This document shows, piece after piece, positions 35,891 to 48,304 of a DNA stretch of 64,000 nt (position 1 is the first letter of the stretch; each line of letters opens with the position of its first letter). Origin of the DNA: Blastomyces gilchristii SLH14081 (Eukaryota > Ascomycota > Eurotiomycetes > Onygenales > Ajellomycetaceae); assembly GCF_000003855.2 (NCBI RefSeq), contig NW_003101664.1, positions 1,178,878 through 1,242,877 of the forward strand, written 5' to 3'. The notes beneath the pieces are model-generated. The model worked only from the letters and a program-made list of their open reading frames with translations. It was not told the origin of the DNA and did no database searches. A program made the position numbers and the translations under genes.

Positions 35891-37526
35891 TGACTCATTG
35901 AAAGACTCTAACAGAGTATCAGTTAGTGAGATATATGCCTTGCAAGTGTGTATGAGATGATATGTATCAACTATCTTATCAATATAGGCATTCTGACATA
36001 GTCAGAGCTTCAAGTTGAGATGATTATGTATTATTCACATGTTAAGAAATCATTTCAAATCTCTCATCTGTCAGATCTTATAGGTGTTTTTAAGATCTTT
36101 GATTAGTTAATCTCTTTCTTTCAAATCTTCTCATCACAATAGAATGATGATATCATTCACATAGAAGAAGATGATTAATTGATTATTAGAGAAGAGATAT
36201 CAATTCTCTGATATAGAGATGAAGCCTAGTGTTCTCAATGTTGAAGATAGTTCATTTAATCAGAGAAGAAGTGATCTGTGTAATTCATATAGTGCTTATA
36301 GAAGTTTTAGCATATGATTTATATACTTCAAATTTTGTATCTTCTTCAACTTTCATCATTCATCAGATAGTTTTATATATACTAGCTCATCAATATCACT
36401 ATTAATGAAGGCATTGATTTCATCTAGCTATTTCATATCTAGATTAAATACTGCTGTTAGAGCTAACAAGATTCAGAGATCTCTGATAGCTATTATGTGA
36501 GCTTTTATAGTGAGATCTATGATTAATTGAAGATCTCTGCGTATATAGATGTGAGCTTTGTATTTCAAAAGAAAACCTTTATCATCAAATTTGTAGATGA
36601 ATACTCATTATAGAGAGATAACTGAGATATCTCTCTGTAATCTTCTAGTAATCTCATATATGTTCTGCAGAGATATACTATCTTATTTCTGCTTGACAAG
36701 CATTCTCAAATTCTTCACAATGTGAGTGTTTTTCAATATCTGTTCAGTGATTCAGTGAATCTGACAGTTGAGATCTATGAATTCTTGAAGTCAGTATAAA
36801 TGCTGTTGATATAGCTGTATTGTTGATAACTGTGAAAACAGTATTTGAAAATAAATATTGAGACTTGTAGAAGTCTGAATGTAATTGAGAGAATGTCTCA
36901 TTGATTATTCAAAATGAATTGATTTTGACATTTGAAACTGTCACAAGATAAGAAGCTCTGTGTTTTCAGGTTCTGCAGTCATCAATGATATTTGCTTCAT
37001 CAAAGTCGGCACTGATATCATGAGCTCTAGATGCAATGTTTCATGTTCAATTATCTATCACAGCTGAATGAGTATTAATATCAACATTGAAACCTGTTGA
37101 CTCTGGCGTTGAATCTAATGTAGAAAGAATTGAAATGTTATGATATTTATACTCATTATTTTCCTTCTCTATTTGTTTAAAGCTTTGAGCATTTTCTTCA
37201 GAATGAAAAACATCAATATCTGCATTTATAATCTCTTTCAATTGATTAATAGAAGTCATTGATGATTCTTGAACTTTCATATGTAAAAGCTCCATCTTCT
37301 TAGATACTCAATCTCTTAGTTGTCTTTCAATGTAGAGGTCTTCTGAGTTGAATTTTCCATTCTCATTAAACATCACATCTCTTGCTCTTATCACCTGTTC
37401 TAAGTGTGAAATTCAAATTCAATAGATGTTTGTAGAATCATATTCAACTAGATATTCAATATATGCTCAGAGATCTAGCTTCTGAGAGCAGTTTCTATTG
37501 AGAACTTCATTCAGTATCTTTACATA
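35891..37526 (-). pseudogene. copia reverse transcriptase (decayed)
   Basis: The translation, read leftward, contains the active-site segment FFYVNDIIIL near 36150, where Ty1/copia enzymes have YVDD. Upstream lie the palm regions (about 36600-36250) and the Ser/Glu-rich linker between integrase and RT, including an 82-codon open piece at 37295-37047. The domain continues at 25988 beyond the nested MITE/gypX block. Many stops and the Asp-to-Asn change at the active site mean it is inactive. Confidence 0.78.
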
Positions 37527-37534
37527 GATGCGAC

Positions 37535-38040
37535 TAGACTGGCCGCCGGGATCATGAATTTCACATTTGATTTCATTTGGTCTGGTCCCATACATTTCTT
37601 GGCGTGAATCCCGCTGGGACTGGCTATCAAAAAAACATGTAAAGTGACTATATATCAGATCTTAAAATGAAACCATGACTTGAAAAAAATGAGAAAGTGA
37701 TCTCATTTGATCTCATTTAGTTTCATTCTTGACATAAAGTTACTATTTTTAGACATTTTAAGGTTTTTTTTAGACTATTTTTAATTTTTTTAAAAGTAAC
37801 GCTTTTTGATAATGCTCAAATGAGATTTAAAGTCATTTAAAGCAATAAAAATAATTTAAATTGAGAAGTAAAAATCATGATCTCATTTGAAAAATGTGAT
37901 AAGAGTAGACAGTAAGTCTCACTGAGACAGTATAAGACTACTATCTAATATTAAAACTGTGTAATGAGATCAGTCGAATTGGTAATAAGACTATCAAAAA
38001 ATCTAGTCCTGGTCTCAGACACGGTCACACGGTCAGTCTA
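37535..38040 (+). mobile_element. MITE copy H
   Basis: This is a 506-bp copy in copia. The TSD is GATGCGAC (37527-37534) against AATGCGAC (38041-38048), one G-to-A difference. Confidence 0.93.
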
Positions 38041-38048
38041 AATGCGAC

Positions 38049-38580
38049 ATCTGTAGATTTGAAGATGAGCACAGAAGTGAGATTTGATTTATAGGAATTC
38101 TTTCAATACTTGTAGAGATGACTTTCAATCTAGAATTCTAGTAGAGGTTTGATTTGCTAGGTAGATGGCAGTAAGTGTGATCTCAGAGAAAAGTGATTAT
38201 AACAGAAGAGATTCTATCTGTAGAGTTCTTGTCTTTGTTATTAATATTACTTCTACTCACTCTGCTGCATCATTTTGCTCATGAATATACTCTGAAGAAT
38301 ACTTCATCTCTAGACCTTCATTATTCACTCAATTTATGAAGTTATCTGCTTTCTTGACTGCAGTATCATTGTTAATATAAATGATCTTTATAGTACAGTT
38401 GAATTGATGTTTAATTCAATTAATAGCTTATCTAAGAGCTTTTCAGATTTCTGATTTTTAAATAGCTATTATAGCTATATGAAAACAGAGATAATCACAC
38501 ATGAAATGTATGAGATAACACTCATCATTATAGCACTGTGTAGAGCCATGTGTGATATTTACATATAGGTATTTGAATGA
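38049..38580 (-). pseudogene. copia integrase core (decayed)
   Basis: The region between gag-pre-integrase and MITE H translates to broken integrase segments. Examples are KLLDKLLIELNIN near 38420, a degraded catalytic block with FILTMIL near 38370, and the E-QNG-AE-type area near 38270, now MSKMMQQSE. Ty1/copia integrases insert the cDNA. The order, downstream of the pre-integrase zinc-binding segment and upstream of RT, is as expected. Stops are frequent. Confidence 0.62.
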
Positions 38581-38583
38581 TAT

Positions 38584-39285
38584 TTAAGATCTAATATGAG
38601 AATGTCTAGATATTTGATTTTTTGCATTAGATAGATAACAGAGTTCACAAAGCTCAGTGATAAGCTTGTCTGCAGCATCTTCTAGATTGATGATTTGAAT
38701 GTCAGTTGCATCATTTGCAAGCTTTTGAATGACAATTTTTGATGAATGTTCTAATCTCTTATGCCATGTAGACTGAGTAGCTATAGAGATCTTAGGTTTG
38801 TGAGAAGGTTTTATGCATATTGACAGGTTGAAAGGATGATTTATTGAAGTGTGTTTTGACAGATTAGAAGAAGGATTTGTAGAAGTTGAAGAATTTGAAG
38901 ATATCATTTTTTCAGATATAGTAATATTAGATATGTGTGATATGATAGCTGTATCAGCTTCAGTAGTAGATTTTTCTGAGATAGTTGAGAAAACAGCTGT
39001 TTCACTATTATATTCTGTAACTAGTAGCAATCTCTCAAATACTTCAATACATGCAAAGATTGTATTATCTGTGTGTTTTCTCAATCTGAAGTCTTTTTCA
39101 TTATAATAGATGCCTTCTATATGAAAACACAGTTTCCATGCAATGATATTTGTATGGAAATTCAGGATGTAAGCTGTGTTGATGAGGTTGACATTGAACT
39201 GCTTTTCTGCTTCATTTATCATGATTGTTCTAACAGTTCTATAATCTTCAACTTTAGTGCTGAAATCATCTGTATAGACTTCCAC
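38584..39285 (-). pseudogene. copia protease end and gag-pre-integrase domain
   Basis: This 233-codon open stretch is the longest pol frame in the window. Its N-terminal part is the end of the copia protease and beta-rich linker (MEVYTDDFSTKVEDYRTV). Its C-terminal part is the gag-pre-integrase zinc-binding domain: WHKRLEHSSKIVIQKLAND, then ELCELCYLSNAKNQ. These fit the family pattern H-x-R-L-x-H followed by C-x2-C with a basic end. The second His of the usual WH-RLGH motif is kept, but the Gly is now Glu. The protease active site lies just upstream, near 39340, in broken frame. Confidence 0.82.
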
Positions 39286-40482
39286 ATTCTCTTTTACAGA
39301 TGTAAAGAATAGAAAATGTGTTCAATTATTGCATATATACTGTTCTGCATCAGTATCAAAGATTCAGGAGTTTCAGAGATAGAAGTGTGAATTTGAAGAG
39401 TTCATTGATATTTTCCAGATCTGCTGATTGATAGATTAATAATTAATAGATTAATGATTAATAGATTGATGATTAATAGATTGAGAAACTGACTGCTTCA
39501 GAACCATTTCTTCTAGAACTGCTTCATTGACATCTATCATATCTGTATTCATGAATGAATCTCTAGATATCGCATGATCAACATATGTCTTCAATTCTTG
39601 ATTTTTAAGAGCTTGATTGATCTGAGTTCTCTTCTTCTCATTTTTCTTCCATTCAGGTGGCTTTCTTGATGAATTGAAATAGTAGCACTGAGCGTATTGA
39701 TGATGAGCTCTGCAGATGTAGTTTCTAAATATCACTAGTGATAATTACTGAGATCTTTCATTAAGAGTAGTGAAGTTCATAGGTTTATCTTCTTTGAGAA
39801 TACTCATTTCTCTATATCATTTCTTGAAGTTCTTAACTAACTCTATCAAAGATATGACATCTTTATCATGTTGAACGTTCTTAGTTCATGCTTGTACATA
39901 ATCTGCATCAATAGCTAGATTCATATTTAAGAAATCTTTCTTCAAGTTGAACTGTTCAGCTATATTCATCTCTTTGATATCATCTTCAATAAGAGATCAG
40001 TCATTTAATCACTTCTCTATACCTCTGTTTTTCAGTGCTTTGCAGAGATCATGATATCAGGTTCTCACATTATCTTGATAGTCTGCAGTCATGAGTGAGA
40101 GTCAGTCTCTTAATAAATGAATAATCTTCTTCACATCATCATTCTCACTGCATACATATTATAGCTCTGTGACATTCACTGTTCTTCATATGATATCTCA
40201 TATCTTTGTCATACCTTTATTCAATTTCTCATATTTCATATATTTTATTTTCCACACAGTAATCTTGATGTCATATACTATCTTGACCTCCGCGGTAGCT
40301 TCTTCTGAACACTCGGGTTCCAGAGGTTCTTCTAGTTCAGAGAAGATATTGAGTTTATTAAGATTGATGAAGTCTGATACCTTCTTGTCCTTTGCATATT
40401 CTTGCATATGCTTGTACCAAAGCTTTCAATCTTCAGGAACACTAAGGTGTATAGTTGCACTAGACATTGTCTTGTCTGTCAT
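39286..40482 (-). pseudogene. copia gag (decayed)
   Basis: A likely start is ATG at 40482, followed by SSATIHLSVPEDWKLWYKHM, characteristic of Ty1/copia gag capsids that open with a Trp-rich segment. A zinc-knuckle remnant (CRAHHQYAQCYYFNSSRKPPEW) lies at about 39715-39650, within the 94-codon open piece 39735-39451. Gag coats element RNA in virus-like particles. The frame is interrupted by stops between these pieces. Tandem 18-bp repeats near 39425-39485 lie in the gag-protease boundary. Confidence 0.72.
39425..39485 (+). repeat. ~18-bp tandem repeat in copia gag-pol
   Basis: There are three to four imperfect units of ATTGATGATTAATAG type at the end of the zinc-knuckle segment. They encode a SINHQ-like repeat on the minus strand. 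Confidence 0.75.
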
Positions 40483-40770
40483 ATCAGTTATATTGAATGA
40501 ATTGAGAAATCAGTTCAAGGATTTGAGAATAGATATGATCAGAATTCAGGGTGTATATCAGTCGAGTATTTCGGAATGTATACAAGTGAGAATCTATTAT
40601 CTCAGTTCAAATGATAGTTATCAGTTTGAATGAGGATTGAGATTGTGAATCAGGTATAACAGTTGAGTAGATTGTACTGTATACAAATGAGAATAAATCA
40701 TTTCAGTTTGAATAATTGTTGTCAAATTTGAATGAGGATTGAAATCAGTGTATTGTGCTTCTCTTCAGAT

Positions 40771-40791
40771 ACTGCTTACCGGGCTTATAAC
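40771..40791 (-). promoter_or_regulatory. copia primer-binding site, possibly anticodon-stem type (initiator tRNA-Met)
   Basis: Immediately inside the 5' LTR, in element orientation, is GTTATAAGCCCGGTAAGC. Apart from one G-to-A change, the start equals GTTATGAGCCC, the complement of the conserved anticodon loop of initiator tRNA-Met (GGGCTCATAAC). Drosophila copia is primed by an initiator tRNA half in this way. I cannot compare with this genome's tRNA. Confidence 0.5.
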
Positions 40792-41059
40792 TGTTGAATT
40801 AAGTGTTATGAATGAATATGTTGAAGACATATAAATCTTATATGTATCAAGATCTGCTTGTTATATTATCTGTTCACTATCTAATATATCTATTTCATAT
40901 AAAAGATAGAGCTATTTATAGTAAAATATATGTGCGAGCCAAGAGAGCTAGCATAAGTGAGTATTAGATGAGCGTTGTAGTAAGCTGATAATGATGAGAA
41001 ATATTGTAGTAATATGATGTTGATGGCGTTCAGTAGTGTATAACCTCTTTTTCCTGACA
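40792..41059 (-). repeat. copia 5' LTR
   Basis: In plus orientation it runs TGTTGAATT to CCTGACA, 268 bp, and is followed by the TSD GTTAT. It is less mutated than its partner, which begins TATCAGATT. Confidence 0.92.
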
Positions 41060-44000
41060 GTTATTATACAATGATTAAATCTTTAACTGTAAGATATTAT
41101 AATCTTCAGTATATTCTCTTATTAAGACTCTCACTTCTCATAGAATTTAATAAGTAAAAAGACATTCACACTTGTTACATGATGAAACTAAACATAGATG
41201 TTAGAGAATATTAATGTGAAGATGTCTATATATACAAAGTTGATAATCTTGACTATAATCTTATACTAGAACTTATCTGACTATCTGAACAAGACATTTT
41301 ATTGAATACTTAAAATAAAAGCTTAATATTCTCTAATAATGATAGAATTCACAAAGATAATATTCACAAGACTATGAATCTTACACAGATCTCTGTCAAT
41401 ACTTATGAAATACTCTGAAAAAGAAGTTATTATCAAAATCACTGACAGAGTTACTAATAAAGTCATCAATGATAGAATTATATATCAATCTATTTTATCA
41501 GTCTGACTGATATTAAGAAAGCTCTAGAAAAGTTATTCTGTACTACAATAACAGATTCTCACATAAAACTTTCTCAATAATATCATGAATATCTAGATAT
41601 CTTTTAATAAGATAATATTATAAATATATCTTCTTTACAAGACTTAGAAGTGAATTACAGTATTAAGTTAGAAAAGAAGAATAATAAGAACTCTGAGTCA
41701 TTATAAGACTTTGTTTATAATATATCTTGAGATAAACTTCTTCTTCTTCAGAAGACACTCAATGATCTATTAAATAAGAGATTCATATATATTAGTAACT
41801 CTTCTACTACAGCTTCTATTCTCTTTACAAAGAAGTTAGATAAAGAACTTCAATTCTGTATAAACTATCAAGATCTGAACAGATTGATAAAGAAAGATTA
41901 TTATCTCTTATTTCTTATCAATGAAACTCTAGTATATATCAGATAAGTTTAACAATTTACAAAGTTAGATATTATCACTGTGTTTTATAAGATTTATATC
42001 ACTGAAGAAGATGAATAACTTACAGTATTCTGAATATATTATAATCTTTTTAAATGAGTAGTTACACTCTTTGAACTGATTAATACTCTCAGTATATTTC
42101 AGAAGTATATTAACTGAGTACTTCAAGATTTTCTTAATGAGTTTGCATCTGTATATCTAGATAACATTCTCATTTTCACTAATAGATTCAGAAAAGAATA
42201 TTAAGAATATATGTGAAAGATATTACAATAATTATAAGAGATAGAACTATCAATAAATATTGATAAATATGATTTTAAAGTCAAGAGTATAAAATATCTA
42301 GACTTTATCATAGAAGCTGATAAGAGAATTCAAATGAATTATGAGAAAGTCTCTGCTATTCTCAAGTGAGAGACTTTATATACTGTGAAAGATATATAAA
42401 GCTTCATTGAATTCACTAACTTCTATCAGTGATTTATATAAAACTTCTCAGATATTATAAGATTACTTACAGAACTTACTAAGAGAGACTCAGTATTTTA
42501 ATAGTCAGTGAACACTGAATCCTGTATTTATATGAATGAAGAAGATGTTCATTAATACCTCTCTACTGATAATATTTAATTCTGATTATAAGATAGTTGT
42601 TGAAGCTGATTTCTCTGACTATATTACAGAAGAAGATATATTATAATATGATAATAAAGATATCTTACAATCATGTGTCTTTATATCTAAGAAACTAAGT
42701 CTCACTGAATGCAACTATAAGATCTATAATAAGAAACTTCTTACAATTATATACTGTCTAGAAGAATGAGACTTTGAACTTCAAAGTATCTCTGAATTTA
42801 AGATAATCACATATTATAAGAATCTTAAGTACTTTATAACTATCTGTAAACTCACTGAATAACAGATATAATAATCTGAGTTCTTAAGCTGCTTTCATTT
42901 TATAATACACTATCATTCTGACAGTCAGAACTTGATGATAGATGCTCTCTTATAATGAGTAAGATATATTATCTAATGTAACAGATACTTACTGAATGAA
43001 CTGAGAGTACTGACTCTTGAATCTGAAGATACTAGTTGATCAAGATGAAACAGCTTATAACACTATACATACTTCTCTGATTAAAACTGTCACTGATATC
43101 TCAACTTCTTCTGAATCTATATTAGATGAACTATAACATACAGTAGCTTAAACTGATAAACTTCTTTAAATACTCACTGAAGCAGTATGATAAGAAGCAC
43201 TCTGATTTTTCTCAGAACTATGTATAAGAACTGACATCTCAGAATGTTCAATCAATGATAATAATACTCTATAATTTTATAAATAACACTGAGTCTCTCA
43301 CTCTGAACTCTTACACATCTGAATAATATAAGAGATGTATGACTCTTGTATAACTGATTATTCAGATTATAAATAACAGTATTAAATGATTTCTCAAGAG
43401 TTCTACTAGTCTGAGATATTAAACAGTATCAGATGTTTTATCTGAAACTATAACTATAATTTCTTCATCATTTTATAAAAGAACTATAGAAAAGATCTGC
43501 TAAAACTACTTGATATTTCTGATAGAATTTAGTAAGATATAATAATTAACTTTGCTGTTGATCTCTCTAAGAGTAAAAATTATAGAAATATTCTGATTAT
43601 TATGAACTGATTAAGTAAGAATATAATATTGAAATCTTATAATAAGATGAATACTGAACAAGTCACTGAAGCTTTTCTAAGAAGCTCATTCTATTAAATA
43701 TATAAATTACTGAGATCTATAGTATTGAATCAGAGCTGTCAATTTATGAGCACTCTTAGAACAAGAATCTGTCAAGGACTCAAGTTCTCAAGATTATACA
43801 CTGTTTATTAACTGTCTATCACTCTGAAACTGATAATGTATTAGAATAGATAATTTAAACTGTAAAGAATTATCTTTATAAGTTCTATAATTACTTATAA
43901 AATAATTGATATAATCTTCTTCTACATACTGAAGTTACTATCAATGACTGAGATACTGTTTCAATAGATGTAAGCCTGTTCTTTCTTATATATAAATATC

Positions 44001-44617
44001 ATATAAAAGTACTGAATCTTCTAGAGACTACATATTTTACACTGAATCTCTGCAGTCTGATTCAGATTGCTGATAATATAGTAATAAAACTCTAAAATAT
44101 CTGTGATTGAGCAGAAGTCTTCATAACAAGTACTAAACAGAATTAAGAAGATTAAATCAATATTCACTAAGACTCTGCTAAGTAATATAAGATAGAAGAT
44201 CTGATATAATTGAATCTTGAGAATATATAGATTATATACTCATCTTACACACTGAATTACTATTATATAAAGTATAAAGTGATAGAAGTTCTAGACAGTT
44301 ATAACTATTATCTTAACATATTATTAGAGATTTATAATATCTTTTATACAGACTTGCTTTATTATACTGTCACTGATCTGTTCTCTTTGTAACTGACTTC
44401 TGACTAACAGCTGTCAGAAATTATAGAAGAAGATAATGAACTTGAATAAGAGATTAAAGATATTCTTGATAAAAGATCTCACAGCTGTAGCTGATAATAT
44501 CTTATGAAATAAGTCAGCTATAATTATCTGATCTGAACTCTGAGTTCTGTATTATCTGAGATCACAGCTCTTGACTGATGAGAGCTATGTATAATTAAGA
44601 AAGAAGGAAGAGACTAA

Positions 44618-45326
44618 TATAACAGACTGTGCTTAATCAATTATATGGACTATTTCATTACACTTCACAGATTTCTACTGCTCTGATTCTCAGTCACTGA
44701 GTCTCAGCTGAAAATCGCCCCGGTGGCCGAATGATTAATACGGCCACCCGGTAGCGCCTTGGTGTGGAAAACCAAGGCATGTGAGTTCCAACCCCGCAGG
44801 GAATATATTAAATTTAGAACTCAAGCACCTTAGGTTTCTAATAAATACAGAGGTGTACAAATTACTTCAACAAATCACTCTATGTTTCTGAAATGAGAAG
44901 TTATTATCACATGTATCTAATTATCACTTCATTGTATTTTTCTATGTTCTTGATATCTTGATGTGATCTTAACATCTATATTTCCTTCTATATAATCAAC
45001 ACTTAATCTGTATTTAACATCACGCAAGGACTCATCATAAGCTCCGCTTGCATATGAGTATAATGAAAGAAGAAGAATAATAATAATAATAGTCCGCTGA
45101 AAATCTACGGAATTTCTATTCTTTCATTCTGAAGCTTTACTGTGTATGAAAACCTCTATTCTTTCACTCTGAAGTTTCATCATGTACATCACTATGTATG
45201 TAAATAAATATTTACTCTGATCACTGATTTTCACACTTTCTCTTTCTTTTCTTCTCTAATGTTTTTCACTTTGTTATATAAGATCTATAAATATTATACT
45301 GCTCTATTTAGCGTAAGCCTCTTATA
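44618..45326 (+). repeat. gypA copy 3, 3' LTR, interrupted by a SINE
   Basis: It begins TATAACAGACTGTGC, which is TGTGACGGGCTGCGC with transitions only, and ends CCTCTTATA. Without the SINE and its TSD it is 320 bp. The right flank TTCTC is LINE sequence. Confidence 0.85.
44717..45095 (+). mobile_element. tRNA-derived SINE (~379 bp)
   Basis: The head resembles a type II tRNA: box A-like TGGCCGAATGATTAATA (44724 on) with a GGCC/GGCC D-stem, a long variable-arm hairpin (CCTTGGT and AACCAAGG) and box B-like GTGAGTTCCAACCCC near 44781. These are internal RNA polymerase III promoter elements. An unrelated body follows, with a tail GAAGAATAATAATAATAATAG matching the 3' tails of the LINEs here. A 10-bp TSD, GCTGAAAATC, lies at 44707-44716 and 45096-45105. 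The tail match suggests the LINE machinery mobilised it. CpG sites in the head are retained. Confidence 0.82.
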
Positions 45327-45890
45327 TTCTCTGATAATCAAGCTGCTTTAAAAAGACTTAGAAATAGTCAGATTCAAAATAATTAAATGAATCTTAAACT
45401 GATTTTAAACTCTGTTTTAAAAATTTAAAAGAGAAGAATATCAGAACTGATAATTTATCTACACTGAGTTTCTACTTATATAAATATTCATAACAATGAA
45501 TTGACCGATTCATCTGTAAAAAAGAGTTCAGAATTAAGCAGATCTATTGAAAAAATAGAATTCTAATCTTTTATAAAGAGAAAGATAAAAGAATCTTATT
45601 TAGATAAGTAAAATAAAAGCTGACAGAAACAAAAGAAGAGTATATATTATTCAAGATCTGAAATAAAACTCAAGTGAAAATCTTGTTTAATTAAATATAA
45701 AAAGAAAATATTCTCATCTATAATTAAGCTGAAACTAAAATGTAGTTATTTCAAATCTTATATACCAAGATTTAATGATAGATTTGATTCAATAAAATAC
45801 TTATTCTGCAATGTAAATGAAAATTCTGAGTATATTATAGTACACTGTGTATTATACAATAGTCTCAGAGTCAGATTGAAAGAGAAGTAT
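45327..45890 (+). mobile_element. LINE fragment (ORF2 RNase H to C-terminal zinc cluster)
   Basis: It translates to FSDNQAALKRLRNSQI (RNase H third acidic residue region), then KLIIYLH-type sequence, and ends near SEYIIVHCVLYNSLR. It is equivalent to LINE-2 about 60085-60630. It is cut on the left by the gypA copy 3 LTR and on the right by the gypA copy 4 LTR. It is the oldest visible target of this part of the nest. Confidence 0.85.
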
Positions 45891-46201
45891 TGTGACAGGC
45901 TGCGCCCGATCAATTATATAGACTATTCTGGTACCCTTCATAGATTCTTTCACTTCATTCTTGAACATGTATGCTTCCATTCTCGTGCCATTCTCAATCA
46001 TCAATTCGTGGCTGCTATGAACATATATAGGTTCTTCCGCCCCTGAAGCTTTCACTGTGGTATGGCCTATTACATATGTGTATAAATATTCACTCTGATC
46101 ACTGATTCTCACACTTCTCTTTCTTTCTTCTCTAACATTTTTCTCTTTGTTATATAAGATCTATAATATTATATCAATCTATTCAGCATAGGCCTCTTAT
46201 A
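45891..46201 (+). repeat. gypA copy 4, 5' LTR
   Basis: It begins TGTGACAGGCTGCGCCCG and ends CCTCTTATA, 311 bp. An 86-codon minus-strand frame over it has no supporting features. Confidence 0.9.
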
Positions 46202-47996
46202 CTAGAAAAACATTCATTGTTTCCTTATTAGAAATAATTATTCATGTATCATCTTCTCATTAGAAATGATTACTCACTGAGATATTCAAATACATAACAA
46301 CATGTAAGAAATAGAGAAACAGTTAAACAGTTAAGCAGATACTGAGTTCTCAGATAGAAGCTTACTTGCCAGTTATTCTGACTCTGTAATAAGATCTTAT
46401 GAAGAGAGTAAGATCTTATAAGAGAATATCAGCAAAAGACCTGAGAGTTCTGACACTCAGACATATAAGATATTCATATAATTACACTTCTTCAGATTTC
46501 ATAGATATTACATATCTGATAAAACATTATAATCATGTTTAATGATAATATGAGAGAACTCTCAAATACAAGTATAGAAGTGATATCACAGTGACTCTGA
46601 GTAATGTTAAAATTATAACAGCAATAGATAGCAGATATGCATGTGACTTAATAACTTCAATACAAAGAGATTCAATAATTAATTCATGCGATTTCAACAT
46701 CTACAGAATCAAATATAAAAGCACTGAAGAAATGCTTAGATGCTTCTATGTATTTCAATACTTCTGATCTCACTCTCTACTCATTATAAAGAATGAAAAT
46801 GCTCACAAAACTGAGTGTAGATGAAGATGTCATCAGTTCATTAATTAATCAAGATTAATATATCAATGAATAATTGAAGAATCTTATAAAATAGAAGTTT
46901 TATTCATGAATGAAAGCATGTAAATCAGTGTTATAAATATCTGATAATATCATCAAATATCTTGATATTCTGTTTCAAGACACTGTCATGTAACAGAAAG
47001 TGTTAGATTGATTACAAAGTGTCTAACAGAGAAACACTTCTCTTACAGCATTCATTCCTGACTTCAATATTAAGATCTTAGAAGCAGGTGATTAATCTTG
47101 AGAGAATTGAATGATGATTAGTATGCTTAAGAAGACATTAACTTTCAAACTCTTACAGACTCTTATAAGTGTAAATAAAGACTTAACTTATGAAGGCTTC
47201 TGCACACAGCTTCAGATATTAGATGATCATCTTATCAAGCTCAAGAGTATATAGAACAGTGATAGAAGATGTTACATCTCAGTCACTTATACACCTGCAC
47301 TGAAGAACAGCAATGATGCAGATGCTATGAACTGAATAGATTCAAATGTATATATATAAACAAGAGTTTTCATCATTCAAACAGACTTCTGAGTTCCTGA
47401 GATCACTTCTGAAGAAGTCAATGATTGATGTCAATGTGAATTATGTATTAACTGTAACTGATCAGAGCACATTACTTTCAACTGCTGATCAGTCTATGTA
47501 CCTTCTTACTTAAAGAATGAATCAATGTCTGTCTGCATCAATCATATTGCATTAAAAGAAGATTCAGAGAATAACTATGAGAATGCTCTGATGAGACAGG
47601 AAAAAGATTAGCTTCTGTTTAAATTTATAAACAGAAGCTTGAAGAGATCAGATAATAATAATTTAAAGAGAAAATAACAATGAATATGATTCTTGTATCT
47701 ACTGTGATTGATAACATGTATAATATGAAAGCTATAATAGACAGTGATCTATGTCACTATGTCATGATAAAATCTTCAGTTGTAAGATGTCATAATCTTC
47801 AGTATATTCTCTTATCAAAACCCTGACTTCTTGCAGGATTTGATGGTTTAAAAGACATTTATACCTGTTACATGGTGAAGTTGACTATAGATGTGAGAGA
47901 ACATCAATGTGAAGATGCCTATGCATATGAAGTTGATAATCTTGATTATGATCTTATGTTAGAACTTGCCTGGCTATCTGAACAAGGCATCTTGTT

Positions 47997-48304
47997 TGTG
48001 ACGGGCTGCGCCCGATCAATTATATAGACTATTTCATTACACTTCATAGATTCTTCCACTCCATTCTTGAACGCGTACACTTCGATTCTCAGTCATTCTT
48101 GATCACCGATCCTCAGCCGCCACGAACGCGTATAGATTCTTCCGCCCCGAAGCTTCACTGTGTACATCATTACATACATGTATAAATATTCATCATAATG
48201 CCTGATTCTCACACTTTCTCTTTCTGTCTTTCTCTAACATTTTTTCCTTTGTTATATAAGACCTATTAATATAATACTGATCTATTCAGTGTAGACCTCT
48301 TACA
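47997..48304 (+). repeat. gypA copy 5, 5' LTR (best-preserved gypA LTR)
   Basis: It runs TGTGACGGGCTGCGCCCG to GACCTCTTACA and retains CpG sites such as AACGCGTACAC and CCGCCCCGAAGC. TATATAAG near 48256 is a possible TATA element, conserved among gypA LTRs. Confidence 0.92.

Larger units (their letters stand above)
24843..41059 (-). mobile_element. Ty1/copia element (minus), interrupted by nested insertions
   Basis: Two 268-bp LTRs (24843-25110 and 40792-41059) flank the element. An exact 5-bp TSD, GTTAT, lies at 24838-24842 and 41060-41064 inside gypA copy 3. Subtracting the MITE/gypX block (25989-35882) and MITE H (37535-38040), with their TSDs, leaves 5.8 kb, normal for copia. Order from the right is gag, protease, gag-pre-integrase, integrase, RT and RNase H. 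Integrase precedes RT, which defines Ty1/copia. Stops in most domains make it inactive. Confidence 0.92.
23784..45326 (+). mobile_element. gypA copy 3 (plus), host of the copia/gypX complex
   Basis: gypA sequence appears in three stretches: 23784-23813 and 24328-24842 (gag and start of protease), and 41060-45326 (protease to 3' LTR). The 5' LTR and gag start fall in or before the N gap. Domains after 41060 are: rest of protease to about 41290; RT about 41690-42300, with YLDNILIF near 42158 (family YLDD); RNase H about 42530-42960; integrase about 43430-44200; a degraded chromodomain about 44440-44570; a purine-rich tract ending at 44614; and 3' LTR 44618-45326, including a SINE. Stops occur throughout. 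Confidence 0.87.

Noticed and set aside
44717..44805. A functional tRNA gene
   Set aside because: The ends do not form a convincing acceptor stem, and it is followed by a body, a (TAA)n-type tail and a TSD; it is a SINE head.
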